DNA of 64,000 nt, from NCBI GenBank assembly GCA_040384585.1, contig JAZKJD010000016.1:15173-79172 (forward strand), in the 5' to 3' direction. The translations under genes were made by a program, and so were the position numbers. Of the stretch, positions 1-9,291 are shown piece after piece. The notes beneath the pieces were generated by a model. It was not told the DNA's origin and made no database searches. It saw only the letters and a program-made list of their open reading frames with translations. Position 1 is the stretch's first letter; each line of letters begins with the position of its first letter. This DNA is from JAZKJD01 sp040384585. Lineage in GTDB: Bacteria > Pseudomonadota > Gammaproteobacteria > Diplorickettsiales > Diplorickettsiaceae.

Positions 1-366
1 CTTAGCCGATATTTCGGCGGCTAAACGGGCTGTACCTTCTTTGGGATGTCTAAGCACAATGAGATCAGCATAATAAGAAATGGTTTTAATCGTATCACTT
101 AAATCCTCTCCTTTCGTAACAGAAAGACTCTCCGTATTGGAAAAACCAATGACTTGCGCCCCTAAACGCAAGGAAGCCGTCTCAAAAGATAAACGGGTAC
201 GGGTAGATGGCTCAAAAAAGCAATGTGCAATAATTTTTTTATTGAGTAAGTATCTTTTAGATTTTTTTTGTTTGAATTGTCTTGATAATGTTAATACTGA
301 ATTAATTTGATCTAAAGATAGATCAGATATGGAAATAATATCCGTATTAAAAAGCAAATTAGACAT
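1..366 (-). CDS. pyrB: Aspartate carbamoyltransferase catalytic chain, N-terminal part (cut by window edge)
   Basis: Catalyses carbamoyl phosphate + L-aspartate to N-carbamoyl-L-aspartate, the first committed step of pyrimidine synthesis, in the cytoplasm. Translating the minus strand from an ATG at 364-366 gives 122 codons with no stop, running off the left edge. The carbamoyl-phosphate-binding motif FFEPSTRTRLSF (STRTR signature) is plain, followed by the family sequence SLSVTKGEDLSDT. It is the last gene seen of the minus-strand series pyrD-carA-carB-pyrB, 215 bp after carB, with a MITE-like repeat in the gap. The 3' part and any pyrI or pyrC partner are outside the window. Confidence 0.93.
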   Translation of the reverse strand, partial: MSNLLFNTDIISISDLSLDQINSVLTLSRQFKQKKSKRYLLNKKIIAHCFFEPSTRTRLSFETASLRLGAQVIGFSNTESLSVTKGEDLSDTIKTISYYADLIVLRHPKEGTARLAAEISAK

Positions 367-435
367 AGATAGGCTCGATGTTTTAATTTCAAAAAAATAG
401 CTAGAAAACAGATCTAAACAAAGCTTAGATAGCTT

Positions 436-577
436 GGGCTCTGTCTCTAAAGTCCCTTGTCGCCATCTGCTGCGTTAAAAACAGCTCAAAAATACCCATT
501 TACTTAGTGTAAACTCCGTTTTTTTCTGTTTTCGCCTTCCAGATGACGACAATCATCACTTTAGCAAACAGAACCTA
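436..577. mobile_element. MITE-like repeat, family M1, copy 1
   Basis: About 142 bp between carB and pyrB. The left end carries CTGTCTCTAAAG and the right end CTTTAG...CAGAACCTA, a degenerate terminal inverted repeat. The centre (495-517) is the REP-like hairpin core, here with one end changed to TGGG. Full-length relatives lie at 27828-27973 and 44816-44957. It carries no gene. Confidence 0.8.
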
Positions 578-581
578 TAAA

Positions 582-3500
582 TTAGTCTCTATTTTTCTGA
601 ACCAAACTTTGCCACGATTCTACAGACAATTCCTTTCCCCATAACGTTACTAAACCTTGCAGAAAAATCTGGGCAATTTGGGCATTGGTCACGAGAGGAA
701 TATGATGATCAATTGCCAAACGTCGAATTAAAAATCCATCGGTTTGCTGAAGACCCGTAGCAGAACTGGGTATATTGATAATCGCGGCTACTTTTCGTTG
801 GCTTATCAAATTTTTTATATTTGGCTTTTTAACTTCGCTGGTTTTATTAACAAAATAGGAAGCTACGCCATGTTGGTTTAAAAATTGGTGCGTTCCTGCA
901 GTACTGTAAATAGACCAGCCTTGATCATCTAACTGCTGTATCCATGCTAGCAATTTAGCCTTATAATTATCAGCAATACTAAGCAATATTTTTTTTTCTG
1001 TGATCATTTGATCCGTAGCTAGCCAGGCTTTATAAAAAGCTTCAACTAAATCATCTGCAATACAAGCAACTTCACCCGTGGAAGCCATTTCAACTTGTGC
1101 CACTGGATTAGCTCCCTTTAAGCGACTATAAGAAAATTGTGCCGCTTTTACACCGACATAATCTAATTCCAAGGTTTCATACTGTTTTGGCTGATGTTTA
1201 CCCAGCATGACTTCTGTGGCTATTTGAATCAAATTATGGCCTGTTACTTTGGAAACAAATGGAAAAGAACGCGAAGCGCGTAAATTACATTCAATCACCT
1301 GAATATCGTTGTTTTTTGCGATAAATTGAATGTTGAATGGGCCCGTAATATTTAATGCTTTAACAATTTTACGTGCAATTTTTTTGGTTCGACGTATGGT
1401 TTCTAAATACAGTTTTTGTGGGGGCAGCACAACGGTAGCATCGCCTGAATGTACGCCTGCATTTTCAATGTGTTCTGAGATTGCCTCAATAACAATATCA
1501 CCCTGTTGTGCTATACCATCGACTTCCAATTCTTTTGCTTCTTCAACAAATTTAGAAATAACAACGGGATGATCTTGAGAAACACGTGCAGCTGCCTGCA
1601 AATGTTGTTCTAAGGATTCAGGATCATACACAACATTCATCGCAGAACCCGATAAAATATAAGAAGGCCTGATTAGCACAGGGTAAACAACCTCTGATGC
1701 AAATGCCTTTGCCTTACTTAAGCTAGTAATACGTTGCCAGGCGGGTTGGTCAATCACAAGCGTGTTTAACAGATCAGAAAACTTCTCTCGATTCTCTGCA
1801 TAATCGATGGATTTTGGACCTGTCCCTAACAAAGGATAACCCGCCTTCGCTAGAGGCACAGCTAAATTATTGGCAATCTGGCCGCCTACCGAAACAATAA
1901 TGCCTTTCGCTTGCTCAAATTCAATAATATCTTGTACACGTTCAAACGTGAGTTGCTCAAAATAAAGTCTATCTGATTCGTCGTAATCGGTTGAAACGGT
2001 TTCAGGATTTGAGTTAATAATAATGGCTATTTCTTTTAAACGACGTAAGGTCTGGACTGTATTCACGGCACACCAATCAAATTCAACCGAAGATCCAATG
2101 GCATAAGGGCCCGAACCTAATACAATAATTGGTCTAGAGGATGCAGGCGCTATATCGTGCTCAACCGCATGATAGCTTAGATATAAATAGTTGGTTTTTG
2201 CCGCAAATTCGCCCGCTAAGGTATCAATCTGCTTGACATAGGGAACAATCCCATGTTTCAAACGTAAAACACGAATTTGTGCTGCTGATTTACTCTTTAA
2301 TTGGCCAATAGCCTGATCAGAAAATCCAGATTGCTTTAATTGACGTAATAATTTTTGATTTAAATTTCCTTGAACTAATGGTATTTCTAGTTGCGCTATC
2401 GCGTGAATATGCGCTAAAAACCATGGATCGATCTGCGATAACTGCCGTGCTTGCATTACCGATCCTGCTTGTTTAAAAAATTGATATAAAGCAAATAAAC
2501 GTCTATCCGTTGCATGCTGTATTTCTTTTTTTGGATGCTCTATTGTTTCTGGATAATCACTTAGGCAGGAAGCACCGATATTTAACATACCTACGGCTTT
2601 TTGTAAGGCTTCTGCAAAGGAACGTCCTATCCCCATGACTTCGCCGACACTTTTCATCTCCGACCCAATGCTTCTTTCCGCCGTTTTTAATTTATGGGTA
2701 TCCCAACGTGGAATTTTTACCACAATATAATCCAGTGCAGGCTCAAAATACGCACAGGTCACTTGCGTTACCGTATTTTTGATTTCATGCAGACGATAGC
2801 CTAAAGCCAATTTGGCAGCAATAAATGCTAAGGGATAACCTGTTGCTTTCGAAGCTAATGCACTAGAACGGGACAAACGTGCATTCATTTCTATGACGCG
2901 GTAGTCGCCATTCTTTGGATTAATCGCAAACTGTATATTGCATTCGCCTACGATATTAAAACAATCCGCTACCTGCAAAGCGATATTTCGCAAAAACTGA
3001 TGTTGTGTGTTACTTAAAGTCTGTGCGGGAGCAACAACGATACTCTCACCGGTATGGATTCCCATGGCATCCATATTTTCCATGTTACAAATGGTTAAAC
3101 CATTACCGTCGATATCCCGTACAATTTCATATTCAAATTCTTTCCAGCCCAACAAGTATTCTTCAATCAAAATCTGCGAAGCTACCCCTAAACTCTCTTG
3201 CGCACGTTGCTCCAGTATTTCTTTATTAAGGATTTTTCCAGAACCAAGCCCTCCTAAAGAAAAACCAGAACGCAACATGACAGGATAGCCAATCTTTTCT
3301 GCTGCCTGTAAAGCTTGCTTAATGGTTTTCGCTGCAATACTTAACGGTGTTTTGACTTGTAAGGCCTCTAAAGCAACGTTAAAAAGATCTCTATCTTCCG
3401 TTTGCCGTATAGACATCATCGATGAACCTAATACCGCCACCTTATATTTTTTTAATACTCCCTTTTCTTCTAGCTGCAAACCCAAATTTAAAGCTGTCTG

Positions 3501-3779
3501 GCCGCCAAAACCTAATAAAATCCCATCGGGCTTTTCTTTGGCAATAATTCGTTCGACAGTATCAAAATTTAAAGGTTGTAAATACACTTCGTCTGCCAAA
3601 TTCGCATCGGTTTGTACCGTCGCAATGTTGGGATTAATCAAAACAATTTTAATGTTTTCTTGCTTTAGGGCTTTAATCGCTTGCGATCCTGAATAATCAA
3701 ATTCGCCCGCTTGTCCGATACGTAAACCACCCGATCCTAGTATCAGTATTTTTTTACCTTTAAATCGTCGATTTTTCAT
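582..3779 (-). CDS. carB: Carbamoyl-phosphate synthase large chain
   Basis: Large subunit of CarAB, which makes carbamoyl phosphate from glutamine, bicarbonate and two ATP for pyrimidine and arginine synthesis. At 1065 aa it is close to the family norm (about 1070). The two homologous ATP-grasp halves are visible: the first opens at KILILGSGGLRIGQAGEFDYSG near residue 10 and the second at RPIIVLGSGPYAIG near 550. A C-terminal MGS-like allosteric domain includes WSIYSTAGTHQFL near 945. It starts 8 bp after the carA stop and so is co-transcribed with it. The carbamoyl phosphate could also feed the carbamoyltransferase at 56-58 kb, which is an inference. Confidence 0.98.
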   Translation of the reverse strand: MKNRRFKGKKILILGSGGLRIGQAGEFDYSGSQAIKALKQENIKIVLINPNIATVQTDANLADEVYLQPLNFDTVERIIAKEKPDGILLGFGGQTALNLGLQLEEKGVLKKYKVAVLGSSMMSIRQTEDRDLFNVALEALQVKTPLSIAAKTIKQALQAAEKIGYPVMLRSGFSLGGLGSGKILNKEILEQRAQESLGVASQILIEEYLLGWKEFEYEIVRDIDGNGLTICNMENMDAMGIHTGESIVVAPAQTLSNTQHQFLRNIALQVADCFNIVGECNIQFAINPKNGDYRVIEMNARLSRSSALASKATGYPLAFIAAKLALGYRLHEIKNTVTQVTCAYFEPALDYIVVKIPRWDTHKLKTAERSIGSEMKSVGEVMGIGRSFAEALQKAVGMLNIGASCLSDYPETIEHPKKEIQHATDRRLFALYQFFKQAGSVMQARQLSQIDPWFLAHIHAIAQLEIPLVQGNLNQKLLRQLKQSGFSDQAIGQLKSKSAAQIRVLRLKHGIVPYVKQIDTLAGEFAAKTNYLYLSYHAVEHDIAPASSRPIIVLGSGPYAIGSSVEFDWCAVNTVQTLRRLKEIAIIINSNPETVSTDYDESDRLYFEQLTFERVQDIIEFEQAKGIIVSVGGQIANNLAVPLAKAGYPLLGTGPKSIDYAENREKFSDLLNTLVIDQPAWQRITSLSKAKAFASEVVYPVLIRPSYILSGSAMNVVYDPESLEQHLQAAARVSQDHPVVISKFVEEAKELEVDGIAQQGDIVIEAISEHIENAGVHSGDATVVLPPQKLYLETIRRTKKIARKIVKALNITGPFNIQFIAKNNDIQVIECNLRASRSFPFVSKVTGHNLIQIATEVMLGKHQPKQYETLELDYVGVKAAQFSYSRLKGANPVAQVEMASTGEVACIADDLVEAFYKAWLATDQMITEKKILLSIADNYKAKLLAWIQQLDDQGWSIYSTAGTHQFLNQHGVASYFVNKTSEVKKPNIKNLISQRKVAAIINIPSSATGLQQTDGFLIRRLAIDHHIPLVTNAQIAQIFLQGLVTLWGKELSVESWQSLVQKNRD

Positions 3780-3787
3780 AAATTTTT

Positions 3788-4840
3788 TTATAGCATGCGA
3801 TAAAAATGTTCAAATAACCATTGTGTATCCATTGGCCCGGGCGCTGCTTCTGGATGAAATTGCACTGAAAAAAAAGGATGTTCTTTATGCTCAATCCCTG
3901 CCACAGACTTATCATTGAGATTACGAAATAATATCTTCCAATCCTTGGGTAAAGATTTTTCATCCACTGCATAACCATGATTTTGTGATGTCAAAAAACA
4001 ACGTTGCGTAGGTAAATAAAAGCAGGGTTGATTTTGCGACCGATGACCGAAGATGAGCTTGTAGGTTTTAGCACCGGCAGCCAAAGCCATTAATTGCGTA
4101 CCCAAACAAATACCAAAACAGGTTTTTTTCTTAGCTAGCGCTTTTTTTAAGATCGCGACTGTTTTGTGACACAGAGCCGGATCACCAGGACCGTTTGAAA
4201 TAAACACACCATCATAATCTTCTTGACTATAATCGTAATCATAAGGAACTCGCTTTATCTTTAAAGGAAATTTCAGTAAACAGCGCAGACTGTTTTCCTT
4301 CAAACCACAATCAACCACAATAATCTTCTTTTTACCTTCTCCATAATAGATGGGTTCTTTAATTGTGACTTGTTTCACCCAATCTATACTATCAAATTCA
4401 ATAAACTCAGTAGGATCCGTAGCAGAGTGCGTAAGTATCCCTGCTATTACACCATCTACACGAAGACAGTGCGTTAAAGCACGGGTATCAACGCCCGTAA
4501 TATAGGGAATCTCTTGTTCCTCTAGCCAATCCAATAAGGAACGCTGCGCAGAATAATTTGAATAAAAAGGAGCAAGCTCTGACATAACGACAGCTTTCAC
4601 CTGGATCTTTGCAGATTCCCAGGTGTCCCGTGCAGAAACACCATAATTTCCTATCAACGGATAAGTAAAACAGAGTATCTGGCCTGCATAAGAAGGATCG
4701 GTTAATGCTTCAACATAACCAACCATACCAGTATTAAAAATCACTTCACCTGTTTGATTATTCATTTGCGCTTGTGGTGAAAAACCGGCGAAGGATTTGC
4801 CGGTTTTTAATAGCAATCGTGTCGGTATTAATGGTTTCAT
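3788..4840 (-). CDS. carA: Carbamoyl-phosphate synthase small chain (glutaminase)
   Basis: Glutamine amidotransferase subunit that supplies ammonia to CarB. I place the start at the ATG at 4838-4840 (MKPLIPTRLLLKTG), giving 350 aa; the frame is open 15 codons further upstream, but that part lies inside pyrD and does not look like CarA. The class I GATase triad is present: nucleophile Cys245 in FGICLGTQ, with His329 and Glu331 in VQFHPEAAPG. The TAATG junction means the stop codon of pyrD overlaps the start by one base, which suggests translational coupling. The protein is somewhat shorter than E. coli CarA (382 aa). Confidence 0.97.
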   Translation of the reverse strand: MKPLIPTRLLLKTGKSFAGFSPQAQMNNQTGEVIFNTGMVGYVEALTDPSYAGQILCFTYPLIGNYGVSARDTWESAKIQVKAVVMSELAPFYSNYSAQRSLLDWLEEQEIPYITGVDTRALTHCLRVDGVIAGILTHSATDPTEFIEFDSIDWVKQVTIKEPIYYGEGKKKIIVVDCGLKENSLRCLLKFPLKIKRVPYDYDYSQEDYDGVFISNGPGDPALCHKTVAILKKALAKKKTCFGICLGTQLMALAAGAKTYKLIFGHRSQNQPCFYLPTQRCFLTSQNHGYAVDEKSLPKDWKILFRNLNDKSVAGIEHKEHPFFSVQFHPEAAPGPMDTQWLFEHFYRML

Positions 4841-5913
4841 TATTGTATTTTTTGATGATACTGAAAAGCAAGATAGGGATTCCACATCATACCCGTCGCT
4901 GAAAGTACGATATCCGAACCCGCATTAGAAAACTCATTAAAATGTTCAGGCAAAGTAATACCCCCCATTCCAAGAATGGCTAAATCTAATTTTTGCTTCT
5001 GATTAATCTGAGCTATTTTTTTTATATATTGTAGTGCTAGTAAGCGAATAGGATAACCAGAAACACCACTGAAGATTCGTTTACCGAATGCAGGTTGCTG
5101 TGCCCGATCAATAACGCGCATACTGATGGAATTAATCGCACTAACACCGCTTGCGCCAGCACGCGCTATCACTTCTAAAATTTTACTTAGGGAGTCAATA
5201 GAAGGTAGAAACCCTAACTTAATCACCACAGGGACCTCTCCGACACTATGCAAAACACGAGTAGTAATCTTATAAACCGCTTCTGCATCCCAATAAATGG
5301 GTTCTCCTTTTTTTAACAAATTAGGGCATGAAAGATTAAGCTCAATAATATCTGCACCCGCTTGTTTAGCGAATAAAGCCGTTTCAGCAAACTCTGTGGC
5401 AATTGCTGCTAGTGTTTCTCCTTCGCCATAAACCGATACGATTAAAAGTTGACCTTCAGATAAGGCACTTTTTGCAAACGCTATATCTTGGATAAGAATT
5501 TCTGGTGCTAAACAAGCGTTGCCAAAAGAATTACTAATCGCCATTTTATCGGCTGAAGCAGCTTGTTTTCGCGTGTAAATCGGTTTGGCTATATCTGATT
5601 CAGCCAATGGCAACTCGCAATCAACATAAACAATATTGGGTAATGGATGACTAGGATAAAAGTGTCGCCGAATGGTCTTGTAGGTTAACACATCAAAACC
5701 TAGCTGAGCTAATAAAGCAATACCTTTCCCCGTTGTCACGGCACACGCAGCAGCGCCAATGTTGGAGGCTAAGGAGAGCCCTAAGAAACGAATCCATTGT
5801 GCTTTAGGGGGCCATTGACGAACCGGTGGATTTATTAGGGAGAAAGGGGGATTTCGGAAGTTTTCTTCAAAGGTTTTGTGAATGTCATATAAAGTCGACG
5901 AACCAGTGAGCAT
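4840..5913 (-). CDS. pyrD: Dihydroorotate dehydrogenase, class 1-like
   Basis: Flavoprotein that oxidises dihydroorotate to orotate, the fourth step of UMP synthesis. The 357 aa protein shows the TIM-barrel signatures of the family: DVLTYKTIR near 75, AISNSFGN near 125 and the FMN-site motif LNLSCPN near 195, ending with a GMGG phosphate-binding turn near 315. The NRxGxNN pattern of quinone-linked class 2 enzymes is missing and SNSFG appears instead, which points to a class 1-type enzyme. Without a recognisable pyrK here, its electron acceptor cannot be told. It is the first gene of the pyrD-carA-carB-pyrB unit. Confidence 0.85.
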   Translation of the reverse strand: MLTGSSTLYDIHKTFEENFRNPPFSLINPPVRQWPPKAQWIRFLGLSLASNIGAAACAVTTGKGIALLAQLGFDVLTYKTIRRHFYPSHPLPNIVYVDCELPLAESDIAKPIYTRKQAASADKMAISNSFGNACLAPEILIQDIAFAKSALSEGQLLIVSVYGEGETLAAIATEFAETALFAKQAGADIIELNLSCPNLLKKGEPIYWDAEAVYKITTRVLHSVGEVPVVIKLGFLPSIDSLSKILEVIARAGASGVSAINSISMRVIDRAQQPAFGKRIFSGVSGYPIRLLALQYIKKIAQINQKQKLDLAILGMGGITLPEHFNEFSNAGSDIVLSATGMMWNPYLAFQYHQKIQ

Positions 5914-6010
5914 ATTAATAGCTTAAGAATAATTTTGCTTATTTAACCCGATTTTATAAAAAATACCAAGCGCTTTATAAGCTGCTTATTTACGCTTTGT
6001 CCAGACACTC

Positions 6011-6083
6011 AATAGACCACTTGCATAAGCTCTGCGTGATAGACTTGATTTCATCGTTAAACGCTAGTCTACGGTCCTCATTC
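6011..6083. mobile_element. Truncated MITE-like repeat, family M2, abutting tRNA-Leu
   Basis: The outer end starts TAGACC and continues through ATAGACTTGATTTCATCG, matching the end of the complete copy at 41843-41986. It stops within the core (GGTCCTCATT) and ends exactly at the base before the tRNA-Leu CCA end. The half facing the tRNA is missing. Confidence 0.65.
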
Positions 6084-6168
6084 TGGTGCCGAGAAGAGGA
6101 CTCGAACCTCCACGGGTTGCCCCACAAGTACCTGAAACTTGCGTGTCTACCAGTTTCACCATCTCGGC
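6084..6168 (-). tRNA. tRNA-Leu (anticodon CAG)
   Basis: Reading the minus strand, an 85-nt cloverleaf opens GCCGAGA and closes TCTCGGC followed by an encoded CCA. The D-arm contains AACTGGTAGAC, the anticodon loop is TTCAGGT (anticodon CAG, codon CUG), there is a long class II variable arm, and the T-arm contains GGTTCGAGTCC. The long variable arm and CAG fix the identity as leucine. Confidence 0.97.
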
Positions 6169-6177
6169 GGAGAAAAT

Positions 6178-6558
6178 TTACTTGGAAGGAAGATCAAGCG
6201 GATAACCTGCTTCCAACCAGGCTCGAAAACCTCCTATCAAAGAAGCCACATGACGATAACCCATTTTTTGCAGGTTATCCGCTACTAAGCAAGATCGAAA
6301 ACCTCCACTACAATAAACAACGATGTCTACTACATAATCAGGGACCTGCTTTTCAATATCACGCTCAATAATACCCTTGCCAAGATGAATAGACTTAGGT
6401 ATTGCACCTTGTCTGTATTCATCCAACTCTCGCACATCGATCAAATAAAAAGCCCCTTTCACTCGTTTTTTAGCCAAGTCGTTTACACTTATCTCCATGA
6501 TACGAGATTTTGCATCATCGACTAACTGGAGAAAACCTGAAGAATGCCGCTTTATCAC
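6178..6558 (-). CDS. Rhodanese-like sulfurtransferase domain protein
   Basis: Single rhodanese domain of about 126 aa. The active-site loop CSGGFRS contains the persulfide-forming cysteine, and the fold landmarks LIDVRELDEYRQGAIP and IGGFRAWLEAGYP are intact. It probably transfers sulfane sulfur to an unknown acceptor in the cytoplasm. The start is a GTG overlapping the pnp stop (GTGA), so the two are translationally coupled; an internal ATG 20 codons in (MEISVNDLA) matches where the domain begins and is an alternative. It lies just upstream of tRNA-Leu on the same strand. Confidence 0.88.
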   Translation of the reverse strand: MIKRHSSGFLQLVDDAKSRIMEISVNDLAKKRVKGAFYLIDVRELDEYRQGAIPKSIHLGKGIIERDIEKQVPDYVVDIVVYCSGGFRSCLVADNLQKMGYRHVASLIGGFRAWLEAGYPLDLPSK

Positions 6559-8678
6559 ACTGATATTTCGTTTTCTGTTTCCGCCACAGTGTCAAGATCT
6601 CTCATCGTCAAACGAATCCGTCCTTGTCTGTCGATCTCTAAAACTTTAACTCTAACGACTTGTCCTTCACTTAATACATCACTTACATTTTCAACTCGCT
6701 CATTAGAAATCTGTGAGATATGAACCAAGCCATCACGGCCTGGCAATACATTAACAAAAGCACCAAAATCAGTTACCTTGACCACAGGACCTTCATAAAC
6801 GATGCCTACCTCAACTTCAGCTGTCACTTTTTTAATACGATCGAGTGCATTTTGACAAGCTTGTAAATCTGAAGTAGAAATCCGTACTAAACCATCATCG
6901 CCAATATCAATTAAAGTACCTGTTTCTTCCGTAATAGAGCGAATTGTCGCCCCCCCTTTGCCAATTAAATCACGAATTTTATCAGGATTTATCTTTAAGG
7001 TAGTAATGCGTGGCGCGTAAGGAGAAACTTCGACTCTAGGCATAGACAAGGCCTTTTGCATAATGTCTAATATAAGCAAACGAGCTTCTTTTGCTTGGTT
7101 GAGAGCAATTTTTAGAATTTCCTCAGTAATTCCATCAATTTTAATATCCATCTGTAAGGCGGTAACCCCGTCAGCCGTCCCAGCTACTTTAAAATCCATA
7201 TCACCCAAGTGATCTTCGTCACCTAAAATATCAGTCAACACAGCAAAACGTTCACCTTCTTTTATTAAGCCCATCGCAATACCCGCAACATGCTTCTTAA
7301 GTGGCACACCAGCATCCATTAAAGCGATACTGGCACCACAAACTGTTGCCATGGAGCTAGAGCCATTCGATTCAGTGATCTCAGAAACAATACGTAATAC
7401 ATAGGGAAAATCCGATTCACTGGGTAATACCGCACGCAAAGCGCGTTTTGCTAAATTACCATGCCCAATTTCACGTCTTTTGGGACTACCCACCTGACCT
7501 GTTTCACCAACACTATAAGGAGGGAAATTATAGTGAAGCATAAAAGTTTCACGTGCTTCACCATCCAATGCCTCTACTATTTGCGCATCTCTATCCGTAC
7601 CTAAAGTAGCAACGACTAAAGCTTGCGTCTCACCTCGGGTAAATAATGCAGAGCCGTGGGTACGTGACAACAATCCAGGGTGAATAGTAATCGGTCGCAC
7701 TGTTTTTTTATCACGTCCGTCAATACGTGCTAATCCGTCCAAAATACGATGGCGCACTATCTTCCCTTCCAACGAGGAAACCAGATCTCGAATAGATTTC
7801 ACTGTAATTCCTTTCTCTTCATCCAACCATTTCTTGGTAATTTCTTCGCGTAATCCATCTAGGCGGGCTTTGCGATGAAGCTTTTCTGGGATTTGATAAG
7901 CCTCCATTAGTGAAGACTCAATGGCTTGCGTCATTTCCTGTTCTAACGCTTTTTCTAAACGAGGAGTCGCTCGCCAATCCCACGTCGATTGCCCTGCTTC
8001 TTGAACCAGTTCCTTTACAGCTTGAATAGCTCCTTGCATCTGTTGATGTCCAAATAGAACTGCGCCTAGCATAATCTCTTCAGAAAGCTCAGCAGCTTGT
8101 GACTCTACCATGAGTACAGCGCTTTCAGTTCCAGCCACAATCAGGTCTAAGTCTGACGTTTCAAGCTGCTTGAAAGTAGGATTAAGAAGATATTCACCCT
8201 GAGAATAAGCTACTCTTGCCGCTGCTATAGGGCCCTTAAAAGGCAGACCCGACAGCGCTAGTGCCGCTGAAGCCCCCATGATTGCGGGAATATCTGCATT
8301 AATATTAGGATTCGATGACAGCACGGTCGCAATGATTTGAACTTCACTATGAAAATCTTCCGGAAATAATGGACGTATTGGCCTATCAATCAATCGAGAA
8401 GTTAAGATCTCTTTTTCAGTGGGGCGCCCTTCACGTTTAAAGTATCCTCCAGGTATACGACCTGCTGCATAACTACGTTCCTGATAATGAACTGTCAAAG
8501 GAAAAAAATCACTTTCCTCACCTGCCTGCTGTTTTCGGCCGACAACCGATACTAAAACAGTTGTACCGTCCAAAGTAACTAAAACCGCTGCTGTGGCCTG
8601 ACGCGCAATGCTGCCCGTCTCTAAACTCATCTCATGGGAGCCAAACTGGAATACTTTCTTTATAGGATTATTTAACAC
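6555..8678 (-). CDS. pnp: Polyribonucleotide nucleotidyltransferase (PNPase)
   Basis: Phosphorolytic 3'-5' exoribonuclease and RNA-degradosome component. At 707 aa it is near the usual length (E. coli 711). Two RNase PH-like domains are separated by a helical linker (first near 10-220, second near 315-540), followed by a KH domain with the GKGGATIRSI loop near 565 and an S1 domain (VGIVYEGPVVKVTDFGAFV) near 625. The start is a GTG, since an upstream ATG is followed at once by a stop. It lies 102 bp after rpsO on the same strand, the classical rpsO-pnp order, and overlaps the rhodanese gene by 4 bp. Confidence 0.98.
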   Translation of the reverse strand: MLNNPIKKVFQFGSHEMSLETGSIARQATAAVLVTLDGTTVLVSVVGRKQQAGEESDFFPLTVHYQERSYAAGRIPGGYFKREGRPTEKEILTSRLIDRPIRPLFPEDFHSEVQIIATVLSSNPNINADIPAIMGASAALALSGLPFKGPIAAARVAYSQGEYLLNPTFKQLETSDLDLIVAGTESAVLMVESQAAELSEEIMLGAVLFGHQQMQGAIQAVKELVQEAGQSTWDWRATPRLEKALEQEMTQAIESSLMEAYQIPEKLHRKARLDGLREEITKKWLDEEKGITVKSIRDLVSSLEGKIVRHRILDGLARIDGRDKKTVRPITIHPGLLSRTHGSALFTRGETQALVVATLGTDRDAQIVEALDGEARETFMLHYNFPPYSVGETGQVGSPKRREIGHGNLAKRALRAVLPSESDFPYVLRIVSEITESNGSSSMATVCGASIALMDAGVPLKKHVAGIAMGLIKEGERFAVLTDILGDEDHLGDMDFKVAGTADGVTALQMDIKIDGITEEILKIALNQAKEARLLILDIMQKALSMPRVEVSPYAPRITTLKINPDKIRDLIGKGGATIRSITEETGTLIDIGDDGLVRISTSDLQACQNALDRIKKVTAEVEVGIVYEGPVVKVTDFGAFVNVLPGRDGLVHISQISNERVENVSDVLSEGQVVRVKVLEIDRQGRIRLTMRDLDTVAETENEISV

Positions 8679-8780
8679 TTACATTCCCTCAAAAATAACA
8701 AATGGGCGAAGATCCGTCCATTCAAGATAAAATGCCTTACCAAAAAATCATTCACTAAAAAATAGTGGCAACAACAAGGC

Positions 8781-9038
8781 CTAGGCGCGCAAACCCAGTT
8801 GTTTAATCAGGCTTGTATATCGTTGTAAATCCACTTTTTTCAGATACTTTAACAATTTACGACGTAAAGCTACTTTTTTCAGCAAGCCCTGTCGCGAATG
8901 ATTATCTTTTTTATGGACTTGAAAATGGCTATTGAGATGTTCAATAGATCCGGATAGTAAAGCTACCTGAACCTCTGGTGAACCCGTATCGCCTGTAGAA
9001 CGCCGATATTTAGCCATTATCTCGCTTTTAGCCAACAT
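8781..9038 (-). CDS. rpsO: 30S ribosomal protein S15
   Basis: Small-subunit protein that binds the central 16S rRNA domain. At 85 aa it carries the S15 signature in order: DTGSPEVQVALL, HKKDNHSRQGLL and RRKLLKYLKK, ending LIKQLGLRA. The N-terminus is a few residues shorter than E. coli S15 (89 aa). It precedes pnp as in most gammaproteobacteria. truB, usually upstream, is not here; instead there is a palindromic repeat and a divergent regulator gene. Confidence 0.97.
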   Translation of the reverse strand: MLAKSEIMAKYRRSTGDTGSPEVQVALLSGSIEHLNSHFQVHKKDNHSRQGLLKKVALRRKLLKYLKKVDLQRYTSLIKQLGLRA

Positions 9039-9108
9039 AAAACCTTTTTCCTCTTATTACATGAGTCCGCCATTCTATGCATAATCATGCCAACTGACAA
9101 GGCCTATT

Positions 9109-9162
9109 TATACCGCCCGCTCAAATCTTTAAAGACTCGCATCTTCAAGTACGCGCGGTATA
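9109..9162. repeat. Palindromic repeat family P1, short copy
   Basis: Short copy between rpsO and the regulator gene. It is bounded by TATACCGCCCGC and GCGCGGTATA, with GCATCTTCAAGTAC inside, the same modules as the longer copies at 10550-10750, 28009-28223 and 43172-43371. Confidence 0.7.
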
Positions 9163-9291
9163 GACAGGCACTCTATTTTAGTGGGCACTCATGCTAGAAT
9201 ACGGGACCTGCTAGCTTGATTCCATCGCTAACACTGGAAATTATGAAAATTAGCAGATAAAATCACCGCTAATTAATAAGTGAAAAATGAT

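Noticed and set aside
1330..1572. Plus-strand open frames opposite carB and other long genes
   Set aside because: Antisense shadows of well-supported coding sequences, without start signals or family similarity.
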